Notes: a model not told the origin generated them from the sequence alone. Positions 25,732-37,919 are shown, counted from the first letter of the stretch. The stretch is DNA of 64,000 nucleotides from Galerina marginata (GCA_023014335.1 JAECYW010000003.1:1178001-1242000); one strand, 5' to 3'. Numbers and translations: made by a program.

Positions 25732-27793
25732 CTATACGCCATCTATGAGCGTTTGTATCTCATCTGGGACCACCGGCCGTTTCATCCATTCTGTGGTCCA
25801 ACCTTCATGAACGCCAACTTCATCTTTGACACTAGGGATCGCGAAGACGCCAGTGACAACCCAAATGTTGTTACCGCCACCTTCATGTTCTGCCAGGAGT
25901 GTCGGCAGGACAGCTCGTGCCACCATTAAGTTCGAATTCGCGTCAGTGCGGATGACACGTCCTTTCCTTTCTACCTCCTTTTTCGAAAAGTCCACGATTC
26001 CCGAGACTCCAGCTCGAGAGGCGGCTCTGCCTTCCCCGTCTTGTTCGTAGGTGCCAAATACTTCACCAGTAGACGGCTCGAGTGCACGCCCGTCTTCGCT
26101 CTGTCCGTAAATTGCGAACCCGCCTTCTGCAGAGGTCAATGGTCTCGCGGTCTTAATCCTATGAACGCGTAAATGCCACAGAGGGGACTCTTTCTGGGGC
26201 GGGACGAGCCACGTCTCGACTTCGACATCCTTCCAAGGGTACCACATTGACCGCAGCCATTTTCCACCCTCAATCCTCGCTTCCCTAGTGTCTCGTCTGC
26301 ACTTCCACGTCTCGCCGCTGTCATCGCTCAGCGCGAGTGTGTTGTCCCCGCCAAGCTCCTCCAGAGTGCCATTCCCAACAGGAACGCTGTATCCGAACGC
26401 GGACGAATACGCAAGTTTACCGTACTTGGCTGCACTCTGTTTGACAGGATATGAACACTGTTGACCTGATGACAGCAGGTATGTGTGGCCGCCGATATTG
26501 GTGGTGATATGAAGTGGGTGATTAAGCGCCTCGATCGTTCCGCGCAAGACTTCTGGGTACGGCTCTTCCTCCGAGCTCCAGAACGGATGGGATTCAGGAA
26601 GAGCTAGTGGGGCGAAGGACTTGCAACACCAGTAAGGCGAGCCTGGGGAGTTGTAGTTTTCTGTCATGCTCTGATTGGGATAGCGGTAGCCGATTGTGAG
26701 GGTTCCGTCCTGGTAGAATGCACCTGGCTGCTTCGCCCAGTAACGAATGTTTCGCAGGAGCAAACCTTTAACGACACCCCAGGTCAACGGTGCTGGAAGT
26801 TCCACGTCCGCAAATGCCAGGGCACCCCAAAAGGATGACATCGCGAATCGGTAGGTCAAGCTTCGCCCAAATGGAATAGCACGACCTATATATTAAATTT
26901 CATTTCGTCAGATTTCTGATGTTATTTCCTTGAAGGTTAACGTTACACACCTTCCTCATCAAAGTAGTGCACGAAGTCGAGCGCAAATCTCCGCGCCCTA
27001 TTTCTGAACTCCTCGCACCTCTCTGGGTCCTCGACCTGCGCCAGCTTCGAATACGCCAGCTGGGCAAACTGGATCGCGAACGACGACGAGTAATAGTCAA
27101 GCTGGATCACGCCTTCCGGACCATCGCGAGACCACCCGTCGCCGATGTAGAAAGTGTCGAGGTGGTCCAGATCCGCTTTCATCCGCTTCGCGTCGAAACG
27201 AGCAGAGCCCGCACGGGACAACCCCAGATTTGCGAAAACCTTCCCATCCCATGCAAATCAACCTTTCAGACTAAAACGTTCATCCGGAAGTCGGTCATAT
27301 GGTCACTCACCCGGAACCACAACCAGTTCGTGTTCGGCATTTCTTTGTCGTTCATCCCCCCAAGCCAATCCTCAAAATTCTTCTTCGTGCTGGCACTAAG
27401 CGGGTCCCACAGCTTCTCTTTCGCCACGGCAATGGCGAACCCTATCGCAGAGCACTCCACCATTCGCTGGTCCTTGTTCCGCATGTTGCCCCAAAACTCG
27501 TCGCTCGCGGGGTCTGTCCCGTTCTTGAAGCCGTCCAGCCACCTCGTCGTGCCCTGGTACTCCCCACCCCCGCCCAGAAGCGAGGCCAACCCCCAGATGG
27601 GACGCGAGAAGCCCTCGAGCTGAGCTGCTGCTTCGTCATAGTGCGTCGCTGTGTGCCCCAAGTGGATGCGCGCGCCTCCGGGGGACGTATGTGCGGCTAG
27701 TGGGTCAAGCAGGCCGACGAGGAATTTTGTCAGGTCATCCCTAGTTTTCAGCGGGTTGGAAGCGAAGGGTGTGGTTTGACCGAAGGTGTCCAT
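25732..27793 (-). CDS. DUF2264 family protein
   Basis: Large protein of about 640 residues in three exons with an all-alpha toroid-like N-terminal region, a family related by fold to glycan-processing proteins; activity unproven. Exon 1 (from 27793) begins [20 protein letters not shown], with [20 protein letters not shown] and NTNWLWFRV. Exon 2 has [20 protein letters not shown] and [17 protein letters not shown]. Exon 3 has [40 protein letters not shown] and a beta-rich C-terminal half with [13 protein letters not shown] and [15 protein letters not shown]. Stop at 25732-25734. No signal peptide is visible. The conserved aromatic and acidic residues of the family ([16 protein letters not shown]) are present. 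Likely intracellular carbohydrate metabolism (inference). Confidence 0.88.
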
Positions 27794-29468
27794 GGCGCTG
27801 GATTGGGGTCGCCGTTCTGCCTTTGCTCTTCATCTACTTTTAAAAGGGGCCGGCCCGGTTTATTTATGCGTAAAAATTGCGGACCGCTGCTCCGTCAACT
27901 TCTGTCTCGCTGCTCCGTTGGCTAGCTGGACTTCAAAGCTTCAAATCCCAATGCCATGCAGGCCAACATGTCCTTAAGCTCTTTACTACCACCATCGCCT
28001 TCGTATTTCCTGGACTCTTCTTTTTTCGAGGCCTCTATACCTCAGTCTAAAGGAGACCTTGCCCTTTGACGACCTTTCCTACGTCGGAGAAACCCAGTGG
28101 CTAAACGATTGGCCCGCCATTATCAGGACGCTCCAAGCCCTATAAGGTAGGGGCCACTAGGAACCGGCTAGCTTATGTAAGCAGACAACGAGCTCGCTAT
28201 ACCTCGGCCACAAGACAATTTCCCACAATTCTAAAACCGGAGGATTGAAGCTATTGGACGTCCTTGCAGCTCTCAGGAAACAGAATTAAAATTGAATAAC
28301 TTTTGGGAGAGTTATTAACCATTCTTGAAAAAATCCGATTTTTTTTCTAAGTGTTTTTTCGTGCTTTCCCATTCATTCTACAACTTTTCGAATTTCCGAC
28401 CCCAAGATTTTGCCGCGACTTAGGGTTAGGGTTATTACGTAACTTACTATATTAGGTAGGTGAAAGATCATCGGGCCGAGCGGCAGTTGCTTCCGTCACC
28501 TCCGTCGCACCTAGGCTTTGCCTTGCAGTTAGAATTCCCCATTGTTCGGCCATTATAATGAGCTCCAATGTCTCTATTTCAATTCAGTATAATTCAAAAA
28601 TATTTTCATCCATCTTTCACTCATTTCCGAGGGAAAAAACGTCCTAAAATTTTTATTTTTTCCTGGAGCCCACATTTTGCCGCTTATATAAGCGATTACG
28701 TAAGCTAGCCGGTTCCTGGTGGCCCCTACCTTATTTTCATGTGTGCTTTGTGCGCGTCTCACGTGGACAGTGGCTATTTTTTGCTTATCTACATACCCGC
28801 CCAATCTCAAAGAGTGGCTGTGGTGGCAAACGTCGTCCTATACATGATGAAGTTTGAGTATGTCTTGGAACATCCGACGTTAAGAGCGCGGCTCCGATAC
28901 TACCTGGCTGTAAGCACGAAGCTTTCTAACGAACTTTTTGTCTCTTGATTTGTGGACTTTCCGTCGACTGATTTCGAATGTGGTGGTTATTTGGTATGCC
29001 GCGATGATGGGTTCTCCGTACTCACATAATCAATCATAACGATTGATGTGAAAATCTGCCCCTGCTTGTGTTGGGGGCACTGTCAGTGTCATCGGTGACC
29101 ATCAACCTTCTCAAGTTGCACAACTTGCATCGTTGCAATTCATTTGGCCCTTTCTTCCCATGCCCGTAGTGGACCACAGACTCTCGATCTCTCTTCTGCA
29201 CATACAAGCATTGCTTTTCTATCATCTTTTGGGCTTCAAGACTTGATACATGGTGTACTCTATTGCAATGTGCACTCCTCCACTCTGACGAGCTCAAACG
29301 ATATGTTCTTCCATGCTCAGTGGCTCACACAGGGCGGTCCCGAATTAAGAATGCCCGTTGACCCTGACCGGTTTCTGGAAATTTCTGAACAGCCGGCCCA
29401 TCGGCACCTTGCCAAATATGTTATACAGAGCTTTCGAGCTTGCAGCTTCCTTTCTTCATTCTTTCATC
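27794..29468. other. Intergenic region holding the MITE-like element
   Basis: Besides the inverted-repeat element, 27794-28140 is the DUF2264 promoter side, with CCGGCCC and TTTTAAAAG words. 28740-29468 precedes the third P450. A short plus-strand ORF at 28739-28948 is not supported. Confidence 0.4.
28145..28731. mobile_element. 587-base non-autonomous element with terminal inverted repeats (MITE-like)
   Basis: Both ends carry matching inverted repeats of about 40 bases: the left end starts AGGTAGGGGCCACTAGGAAC and the right end, reverse-complemented, starts AGGTAGGGGCCACCAGGAAC. Both continue CGGCTAGCTTA before diverging. The element is flanked by TA on both sides (28143-28144 and 28732-28733), consistent with TA target duplication as in the Tc1/mariner superfamily. 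The inside is AT-rich and has no coding capacity. It includes AGGGTTAGGGTTA and a second copy of the word TACGTAA. Confidence 0.75.
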
Positions 29469-31642
29469 ATGCCCCAGCTCGATATTGTTGCGGCTCTGGT
29501 GGCTTTCTTCGTCGTTCTTTACTTCTACCTCAAGCATAACAATGCGCGCTCATTTTCCCACCTACCTCTTCCCCCTGGCCCAAAAGGTCTTCCTCTGATT
29601 GGAAATCTGCGAGATATGCCAACCAGTTTCGAATGGCAAACATATCATAAATGGTCGAAGGAACTAGGTATGTATCTCCCAGACCGATTTAAAACAGGAC
29701 TAACACCTACATGTGTCTATGTAGGCACAGATATTCTCTATCTTAACGTTGCTGGCACATCTCTTGTTGTGTTAGACACCTCAGAAGCCGCGACTGAGCT
29801 CCTCGAGAAGCGATCTTCCCTTTACTCTGACAGGTATGTAATGATTGTTTGCTTCAAACCTTCACTTATATCGCTTCAGAGCCCGAATGCCCATGATGAA
29901 CGAATTGATGGGCTGGAATTTCAACTTCGGTTTCATGAAATATGGTGAATAATCCTTTGGAGATGTGTCATTCTGTCAGACTAACAGTTCTTTTCTCCAA
30001 GGCGAACGGTGGTATGTGGAGTGGTATCGTGATTCTGCTACAGATTTGACTCCAATATTTTCAGGCGACGCCATCGACGTCTTATGCATCATAACTTTCA
30101 TCCTAGCGCTGCACTTCGCTTCCGACCTCATTCTTTGAAAGCAGCGCGAAACCTCCTCAATCGTTTCCTTGATATTCCGGATGATATTATTGGAAACCTC
30201 AGACAGTATGTCCTTGTTCCTACGACTCGCTAACATTCCTGACACATAGTTTAGCATGGCTGGGGAAACTATAATGTCGGTTGGTTACGGTTTGGAGGTC
30301 CAGCATAAGGACGATCCATATATCAAGACTGCAGAGCAAGGCGTCCACCCTTTGGTTGCTGCAGGTGTCCCTGGGGCATTTTTGGTGGATGTGTTCCCCA
30401 TCATGAAATACATACCGGAGTGGATGCCTGGCGCCGGGTTTCAAAGGAAGGCTCGCGACTGGAAGAAGTTGGCCAGGACTATGATCGAAGTTCCATTTGC
30501 CGCTGCCAAAAGAAACATAGTACGTTAAACTCAAGTTTGCTTCGTATTTTTCGTGTTAATCGGGTTTCATAGGCTGCTGGAGTTTCTCCTCCTTGCTTTA
30601 CGTCTATCAGTCTTGAAAAGATGGAAGGAGGTACTCGCGACGATGCTTATCGGGAAGATATTATCCAAGGTGTTGCCGGGACTATGTATGCAGGTATGTC
30701 GACATCTTCGCCTTTAATCCATGTCTAATGATAACCTTTAGCTGGTTCTGACACGGTACAAAATTTATATTCAGATCCATACCTCTATTGATGCCTTTGT
30801 AGACTGTGTCCGCCGTCGCATCCTGCATCCTTGGCCTACTCGATAAACCAGAAGTGCTCAAAAAGGCTCAAGAGGAGTTGGCCAGAGTCATAAAACCCGG
30901 CCACCTCCCCGATTTTGATGACGAGGATTCTTTGCCTTATATAACGGCCATTGCGAAGGAGACTCTCCGATGGAGGGATGTTGTCCCTATTGGTTGGTGG
31001 TCATTCCAGCTAATTTACTCGATCTGATGCATTCCCATGGCAGCAATTCCTCGTTTTCTTACTGTGGATGATGAGTACAAAGGTTATCGTCTTCCAGCCG
31101 GGGCGATTGTTATTCCGAATGCTTGGTATGTTGTTTTATTTCAATTCCCTTCAATTCTGATGGCCTTACTGCATAGGGCAATGCTTCATAATGAAAATGT
31201 ATACGAGGATCCTTTCACTTTCAACCCCGACCGGTTCATGAAGGACGGCAAGATCAACAAATCCGTACGCGATCCAGGTCATGCGTGCTGGGGCTTTGGG
31301 AGGCGGTGAATCTCAACCCTGCTTGTTATCTGTGAGTAAATAACTAACCAAATCTTCAGCATCTGCCCGGGTCGCTATATGGCATTCTCAGCAGTTTGGA
31401 TTGCGATAGCGTCTCTCATTGCAACGTTCGACATTAAGAAAGCGGTCGATGAAGACGGTAACGTCATCGAGCCTACTCACGAATATATTTCTGCCCTTGT
31501 TTGGTGAGTCTCGAGTGATATTGTAAGATGTATCCTGACCTCCCGTATCAGCTCTCCTAAACCTTATAAATGTTCGATCACCCCTCGGTCCCCTGAGATC
31601 GAAAGGGTTATTCGCTCAGCTGCAAACCAAGAGCTCATTTGA
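29469..31642 (+). CDS. Cytochrome P450 monooxygenase (third copy)
   Basis: Complete microsomal P450 of about 500 residues, paralogous to the genes at 20-494 and 1284-3465. The N-terminal anchor is MPQLDIVAALVAFFVVLYFY, followed by LPLPPGPKGLPLIGNLRDMP. Later exons give MMNELMGWNFNFGFMKYGER, RRHRRLMHHNFHP, GETIMSVGYGLEVQHKDDPY, I-helix AGSDTTVSAV, ExxR as KETLRW, PFTFNPDRFMKDG and the haem loop WGFGRRICPGRYMAFSAVW. Here the usual first Phe of FxxGxRxCxG is Trp, and the residue after CPG is Arg as normal, unlike the 1-3.5 kb pair. The end is CSITPRSPEIERVIRSAA then NQELI, with TGA at 31640-31642. About ten GT-AG introns with a consistent frame. It sits beside an MFS transporter at 32823, a possible but unproven functional pairing. 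Confidence 0.88.
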
Positions 31643-32822
31643 AAGCTACTCGTCTCACTTGCTTATTACTGTTAAATCTTTTTATCGTTGCCTTTCATCT
31701 TAGTCCAATATATGTGCTGGAACCAAGTGCACTGAACATCCCTTGCTTGAATATTTATCGGCTTCAGCTATACTTGATGACTATACTGAAGCTGGCTTTT
31801 ACAACTGATCAAGAAATGATATCTCAACATTGATAAGTATTGTATCGTTGAATTACCGGAGGGTGCTTCGGCTAACTTGGCATGCTTTGCTTACCGGCCA
31901 GAAGTGACATTAACCTTTGGTTCCCTCTTACCCCCGTACCAAGAGTTCCCCATAATGCTTGGAGATGACGTCTCGATGCTTTCGCCTTCTATTATTAAGT
32001 CCCATGCAATTCGACTAAATGGCATGAACTTGGCAAGCGTGGTCTTTTATGGTCAAACCTCTTCGTAGCCTGAGGATCCGACTGTTGCGCTCGCTTATGC
32101 AGATCAAATACTGAGTGAGTTAAATAAGTCGGGTGCGACTAAGATCAGTGATATTGGACCGAGTCCGTCTTTCCTGCTGAACTTCAGCAAAATTTACTTA
32201 AATACCGCTTAAAGAGGTTATAGTATAACTTGTACGTCTGCCTTGTGTCAATTTCTTGAACATTTTTTCTGGATATGTACGTATCCATACTTTCCAAACA
32301 TTTTCGGTCTTTTAATGTTATTCAACTGCACAGTAGTGTACGATTGCCTAGGTGGTCTGAGAATGTTTCTTGTCTGTCTTATCGCTGTTTTCTTGTTTCC
32401 CTTCTGAACCTCAAAGGTGAGTAGAATGGCATTATCTCCGCCTGTTTCCGGTCTCCATTAATTTCCTCGCACACAAAGGGCCTGGAGTCAAAGGACCTCG
32501 ATGAAACCGGGCACCACTTTCAGGTTGGCATCGGGCGTCGTTTTCAGGCCAGCCCTGGAACCTGGAGGGATGTGTGTTACATAACACGAGGCGCTTGTTT
32601 TCGACCGCTCAGGTCGGCCAAGAGCGCCAAGAGATCCAGGCGATACATGCCTGACCACCCTGCAGGATATCTGTATCTCACCTATAAAGCAGACTTTGGA
32701 CAATGTGGACGCCCCAATCATAGGACTTGGCCAAGCCTACCTAGATCTTTTTAGTATCCCCTTCCACAGCACTTTTTTTCTTCTTCACTTCTGGATTTTA
32801 TTGAAGGTCCTCGGACGCTCAA
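31643..32822. other. Intergenic region, 1.2 kb
   Basis: No supported gene. The right end is the promoter of the transporter, with a TATA box listed separately. The small ORFs at 31639-32068 and 32488-32754 look incidental. Confidence 0.4.
32683..32688 (+). promoter_or_regulatory. TATA box of the MFS transporter
   Basis: TATAAA in the context CCTATAAAGC, about 135 bases upstream of the ATG at 32823. Confidence 0.5.
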
Positions 32823-34732
32823 ATGTCATTCCTTAAACCCAAAACCAGTCAGGACTCTGGCTCCGTCCTAGAGAAGCCTCAAGTATACCATGCCGCCGAA
32901 GGCCCAACTTTCGATAAAGGTCGTACTGCTGGGTTGTTGCGGAAGATGGATTGGAACATTGTTCCATTTCTCTCATTGCTCTACCTGTGACGCTGTTCTA
33001 CTCTTTTGTCCTGATACCTTCGCTCACCATCCAATTTTGCAGTCTTTCTTTCCTTGACCGGTCCAATATTGGCAATGCGCGCCTCGCCGGCTTAGAAAAA
33101 GACCTCAATATGAAAGGTCTTGACTACAACGTGAGTCCGCTTACCGTCATATTTAACATTTTCCTATAAACCCGCCCAGGTCGCTCTCGCCGTCTTCTTC
33201 CCTTGGTATGTCGCAGCGGAAATTCCAAGCAATATTATGATGAAGCGTACGAGCCCGTCTCTCTGGCTCTGCATTATCATGATTGCCTGGGGTGTCTGTA
33301 AGTGCAAATTTAAAGTCCCGTTTGTTTCATGATTTTTTCTTATATGCATCTAGGCATGACACTTATGGGTCTCGTGAAGGACTTCCGCAGCTTGCTTATT
33401 GTTCGAATGGCCCTCGGTCTGGCTGAAGGAGGACTCTTCCCAGGTGTTACCTGGTACATCACGCTTTGGTACCGCAGGCATGAGTGCGGTCTTCGCATGG
33501 CAATTTTTTTCTCCGCTGCAACGCTTGCAGGCGCCTTTGGTGGTCTTCTGGCTCGTGGTATTTCTGAAATGAAAGGCATCGGTGGCCGCCCGGGATGGGC
33601 CTGGATTTTTATCCTCGAAGGTCTCGCCACCATTGTCGTTGCAGCGTTCGCGAAATTTGTTATCAATGATAGCCCGGAGACGTATGTTTTTTCTGTTCAA
33701 ATAATTCTGTCCTAACGTCCTTCTGAAAGTGCCAAGTTCTTGACTGAGGAAGAACGTACAGAAGTCAAAGCACGCTTGAAGTTGGATCGCACTTCGTTGG
33801 CTGACGAATACGATACCAAATATCTCTTCGCCGCTCTCAAGGACTGGAAGATCTATGTTCACATGCTCATCACCATCGGTAATATATTCCTGTCTTGTGG
33901 TTTACTATTATTACGACTAATATTTCCTTCTATTTAACAGGTATCTACACCCCCTTATACTCAATCTCTCTTTTCCTCCCTACAATCGTCAAGAACATGG
34001 GCTACACGAACAACCAATCTCAACTCATGAGTGTCCCACCTTATGTGCTTGGGTGTATTGCAACGATTTCTGGCGGTTACGCCGCGGATAGAGCCAAGCA
34101 CAGGGGCGTCTTCATGATGGGCTTTTGCGTCATTGCCATTATCGGTTTCGTTCTCCTTATTTCTACCCACAACCCACATGTGCAATATCTCGGAACATTC
34201 TTCGTTGTCTCTGGGTGGGTTCTTTCAAATCTTCTAGCATTTTTTGTCTGATCACCATTTAGCATATACCCTAACGTGCCAATGGGAGTGGCGTGGAACG
34301 GCAACAACATCGGGGGCTCTACCAAACGCGCCGTTGGTATTGCTATGCACGTCGGCAAGTAGAATTCTCTGGATATGCCCCATATCGTGCTGATTTCCTC
34401 ACAGGGTTTGGTAATCTGGGAGGTGTTATCTCTGGATTCGCTTACCGAACCAAGGACGCACCCCGTTTTTTCTCGGGGCATGGCCTCTTGATCGCGACCG
34501 TCAGCATGAGCTTTGCTCTTTCATTCTTCATGCACACTTATCTCAAGCGCGAGAACGCGAGACGCGATGCTGCAATGAACTCCCAAGGTCTTACCCTCGA
34601 TTCGTACACCGAGCAGATGAAAGATAGCGAACGCGAGAAGGGGGATAATGCAACTGTAAGTTATTCTCCTCCCGGTTTCGAGTCAGACAGTTATCTCAAC
34701 TTTTGGTTTAGTTCTTCCGTTACACCGTCTAA
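32823..34732 (+). CDS. MFS transporter, anion:cation symporter (allantoate/nicotinate permease-like)
   Basis: Plasma-membrane proton symporter of about 490 residues and 12 helices, Dal5/Tna1-like by overall sequence; the true substrate (organic anion or vitamin) cannot be read. The start is MSFLKPKTSQDSGSVLEKPQ; then LRKMDWNIVPFLSLLYL joins SFLDRSNIGNARLAGLEKDL, the helix-1 signature. Next come GLAEGGLFPGVTWYITLWYR, RPGWAWIFILEGLATI, EERTEVKARLKLDR and SISLFLPTIVKNMGY. Then VPPYVLGCIATISGGYAADR and PMGVAWNGNNIGGSTKRAVG. An intron at 34355-34404 has a GC-AG boundary; only this keeps AMHV joined to GFGNLGGVI. The end is FFRYTV after an intron, TAA at 34730-34732. Complete and probably functional. 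Confidence 0.88.
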
Positions 34733-35577
34733 TCTCCTCCGATTAGCATGTTGGATTCTCCGAATCAATTCCTATCGCGTATCATCGCTTTCTTAATTAC
34801 TATGTTCCCCTTGTTGCATGTATGATAAAATCTCGATCCTTAAAAGGCAAGATTTGGCTCATACCAATTTTTGAACTTGAATGTCTTAATGGCGATGCTG
34901 CCCAAAAGATTGTCCTTCGGTTTTAAAATGTCTGTTTTGTCAAAATCAACAATTATGCCTTGAAAGAATCCTCTGCGGTACATATGCGAAAGCGGAGTCT
35001 GACCTAAAAATAGAGCAATTCAATCGCTTAATTTCTTGGCGCCTATCTTGGCAACCTTGGCTGCATCGGGCGCCTTTTTTGGACTCGGCCTGAAACGCAC
35101 ATTTGCCCTCGTGGATTTTTATTTTAACAAAATTCTATGTTGCTTGGCACCCATCCATGCCCACGCAACCAAATGTGTTCATAAATCCTGTTAATAACCT
35201 CAGGCTGGAATTCGAACTCTCAGTGCAAGAGGGCCGAAGAACCATGTCAGATTCATGACTGGTAATTAATACCTGTCGTCGGAGAGCTTGTTTGGTCTTC
35301 CAGTTATATCCATCCCGATCTTGATCCACTTGCCCTTCTGGAGAAGAAAGGCGACCGTTCATAGTACGTGTTTTCAGTCCTTATGCCAGGTTTGAAGGTG
35401 AATAACTCAAGGTAGGTATATCCATGAGGCAACCTGAAGTTTGTCCCTTGATTTTTGCGCTCCAGGGCCCGATGGACAATGAAATTGATTGTAATTGTGA
35501 AAAAACTTGACAGCGCAGGAAAAGGAACAGCGCTGAAAGATCGAAGCTTCATTGTTTGCTCCCTTCAATTTATTAGC

Positions 35578-36408
35578 TCAATGGCATAATTTACGGACGT
35601 ACATAACGGAATTGGTCGAGCATGTATGCAATGACCACACGTGCCGGGGCTCTAGCGTCCTCCAGCGTCTATGATCCTCGAAAAGAGGTTTAATATTCCG
35701 CCAGCGCGATCTTGGCGGTATTGACAGGCGGAAGGCAGGTGAGCAACTGAGCTGCCATCTCTCGAGGATGGCGTGTATTGTCTCTTGGCGGCTTCGAAAA
35801 ACCCCACTCTCGCGAAGGAAGTACTTTCTTCCAGGTAAAACGAAGCCTGTATACAAAAGCAGTAACTCACTGGATCCCCTTCCTACATTCAAACGGTAAG
35901 AAAATGAGATCAGAGTCCGCTAGGAAGGTATATTCGGTGTTCATCGGGATTTCGCCTTGGCATTCGTTTCATATCACAAGAGACCCGAACGACCTCACTT
36001 TAAAATTGGCACGTTGTCGAGAGTGAGGCAGAAATCGAGATTAGGAGGGTCATACCTATAAAAGACTGGGAAAGAGATGATTAGCTATCCTGGGTTGAAA
36101 CCTCACGGTAGAGAGAAATCTCGTCACGGTGGATGGTGAATTGACCAATGTTAAACGATAATGGGTGGCCGGGAGCATTTAAAGGATCGAGCTAAACCAC
36201 AAGAAACCCGGGGCGAATTAACTCATCGTCAAAGTCGTACAAGAAGTATCCTTATTACCTCACAAATTGCCATCTGTCGAGGCTACCACCGTCCAATTTC
36301 AAAGTCCTGCAACATGCCATGAGTATGTAGACAGGTTGTCTGTCTAAAAACGTGGAGGGCATAGGGACTTGCGCAATTTGCCTCCGTTCATCCATTATGA
36401 TTTGAGTT
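35578..36408 (-). pseudogene. Possible degenerate spliced gene, unknown
   Basis: Minus-strand frames that look coding can be chained: MDERRQIAQVPMPSTF with LKLDGGSLDRWQFV, then after an intron NAPGHPLSFNIGQFTIHRDE, then a long last exon with GSSELLLLYTGFVLPGRKYF and KPLFEDHRRWRTLEPRHVW, stop at 35578-35580. The tail faintly recalls the repeats of Agaricomycete F-box proteins. No F-box is visible and the exon joins are weak, so this may be a relic or chance. Confidence 0.22.
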
Positions 36409-37351
36409 GAAGGTGATGTTTATCAATGGGGTCTGAATTCGTTGATTCGCCCGAAGTTTTGAATTTTCTGACTGTCGTAGAAGCAAATAAATTCAGAAGA
36501 AGTGAATGAATTAAAAGTGGGCGGTGTTCGACACACAGATTGAACCAAAAGGAGTAGTGGACGAATGGGTAAGATAAGGCGCATAGACGCTGGGCAGAGA
36601 ACAATTTGACATTAAACGTCCTTCCGCTCCAGGGCCTCATTTTCAAGGTAGATGACCGGAAAAGCCACGAAAGCCGTTCTAGAGAGAGCAAATATTAACC
36701 AGGAATAATCAATATTTGGCGTAATTGTTGTCAAAAGTAGTCACGTCGACCAGTTTTCTCCATACGAAAAGAGTCGCCCCGTAGACAGGGTAAGGACCTC
36801 CTAACGGAATTCAGATGAAAGTAGTAACTGAATGCAGGAGGAAGAGCAAGAGCGTCTTCATTGGCCGATTTCGCTTTCCGAACAGAATCGAAGTATAATT
36901 TCTGCGGTCGTATTTGAAATGGAGGACATTGGCTAGACGAGGTAATATCGTAGAATCTGGATGCCGGATGTCAGACGAGCGGTCAGACGTGGTTCGAATA
37001 CAGGAGTAAGGTTGACGGGGGACACCGCAAATCCGACACTAGACGACGTAGTCAAAGCCAGGCACTGCCGATCGAGTTGAAGGGATACTGGGGCATGTGA
37101 CATAAGAGACCAGTCGTCCAGAGTCGTCCGCAGAGGCCCGTTCAGACTTTCTTCAAAAATAAAATAAAAAAGAGCTGTTCAGAGGAGATTCATGGGCTCG
37201 GCTGACCTCGTATTAATCTTGCCCCAACATTTGCTATACTTACCGAATATTATGTGTCGAGCTGACCGGGCAATATAGCATCGCATGCGATGGTAAGAAG
37301 CAAGGGATCTTGCAGAGCTGATTCAAGTTCAAGTTGTCATGCTTATGCCAT

Positions 37352-37372
37352 TCACGTGATCTCCCAATCCCA
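37352..37372. promoter_or_regulatory. TCACGTGA followed by CCAAT-type word
   Basis: TCACGTGA at 37352-37359 is followed two bases later by TCCCAATCCCA. On the other strand this reads TGGGATTGGGA then TCACGTGA, the same order as at 25013-25050. Confidence 0.3.
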
Positions 37373-37919
37373 CCTTCCACCATTCAAACGTTTTCACCCT
37401 CGTACTTCTTTTTCATGATCATGCTCTGTCGAGTGTCTGTCGAACTCTCTGCCAGAATACCCTCCTCTAACTAGACGGTCACGACAATGACTTCTCCTGC
37501 CTTTGGGGTAATCCGCTCCAACGAGCTTGTCCGAATATGTGGCCTCACTGCCAGCCTGTCTAGCCGAGTCCGGTCAACTGGTCGCAAGTCATTGAGGGGC
37601 CTTATTTGATACAACAATGCTCATTGTGTGTTCTCGCTCGTATGGTCCGACTGTCACCGTGCCATTCGGTCCTGTTATCGCTAGTCTCAGCTGGAGGAAT
37701 CCAGTCAGTTGGACTAAGGATAGAGCGAGCTCAGATAAGCCAAGGAATCGTGTTCGGTATAGCGTCGCCGCCTGGCTGGGCTAACGATAGATCGCACGAC
37801 AAGAGCACAGGCATGCTACGACTGCCTTGACACCTTGAATTTCCCTGTTCGTAGTATGCTATCAAATATATGTTAGCAACTACTCTACTTGTTTGCCTCA
37901 GCAGATAGTTCTTTAGAAC

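Larger units (their letters stand above)
34733..37919. other. Gene-poor region, 3.2 kb
   Basis: No confident gene. One candidate degenerate spliced frame on the minus strand (35578-36408) is listed separately. 36409-37919 has mixed-frame ORFs and an E-box with CCAAT-like word at 37352-37372. The ORF at 35304-35552 minus begins with a hydrophobic stretch but is not supported by homology. Confidence 0.4.

Noticed and set aside
26967..27623. 218-residue plus-strand ORF
   Set aside because: Antisense shadow of the DUF2264 exons, which show clear family motifs.
1..34732. Secondary-metabolite cluster built on the P450s and transporter
   Set aside because: The genes are separated by housekeeping genes, and no terpene, polyketide or peptide synthase is present.
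35190..35270. tRNA-like B-box word (minus strand GTTCGAATTCC)
   Set aside because: The flanking bases do not form a T-stem, and no acceptor or anticodon stem pairs around it.
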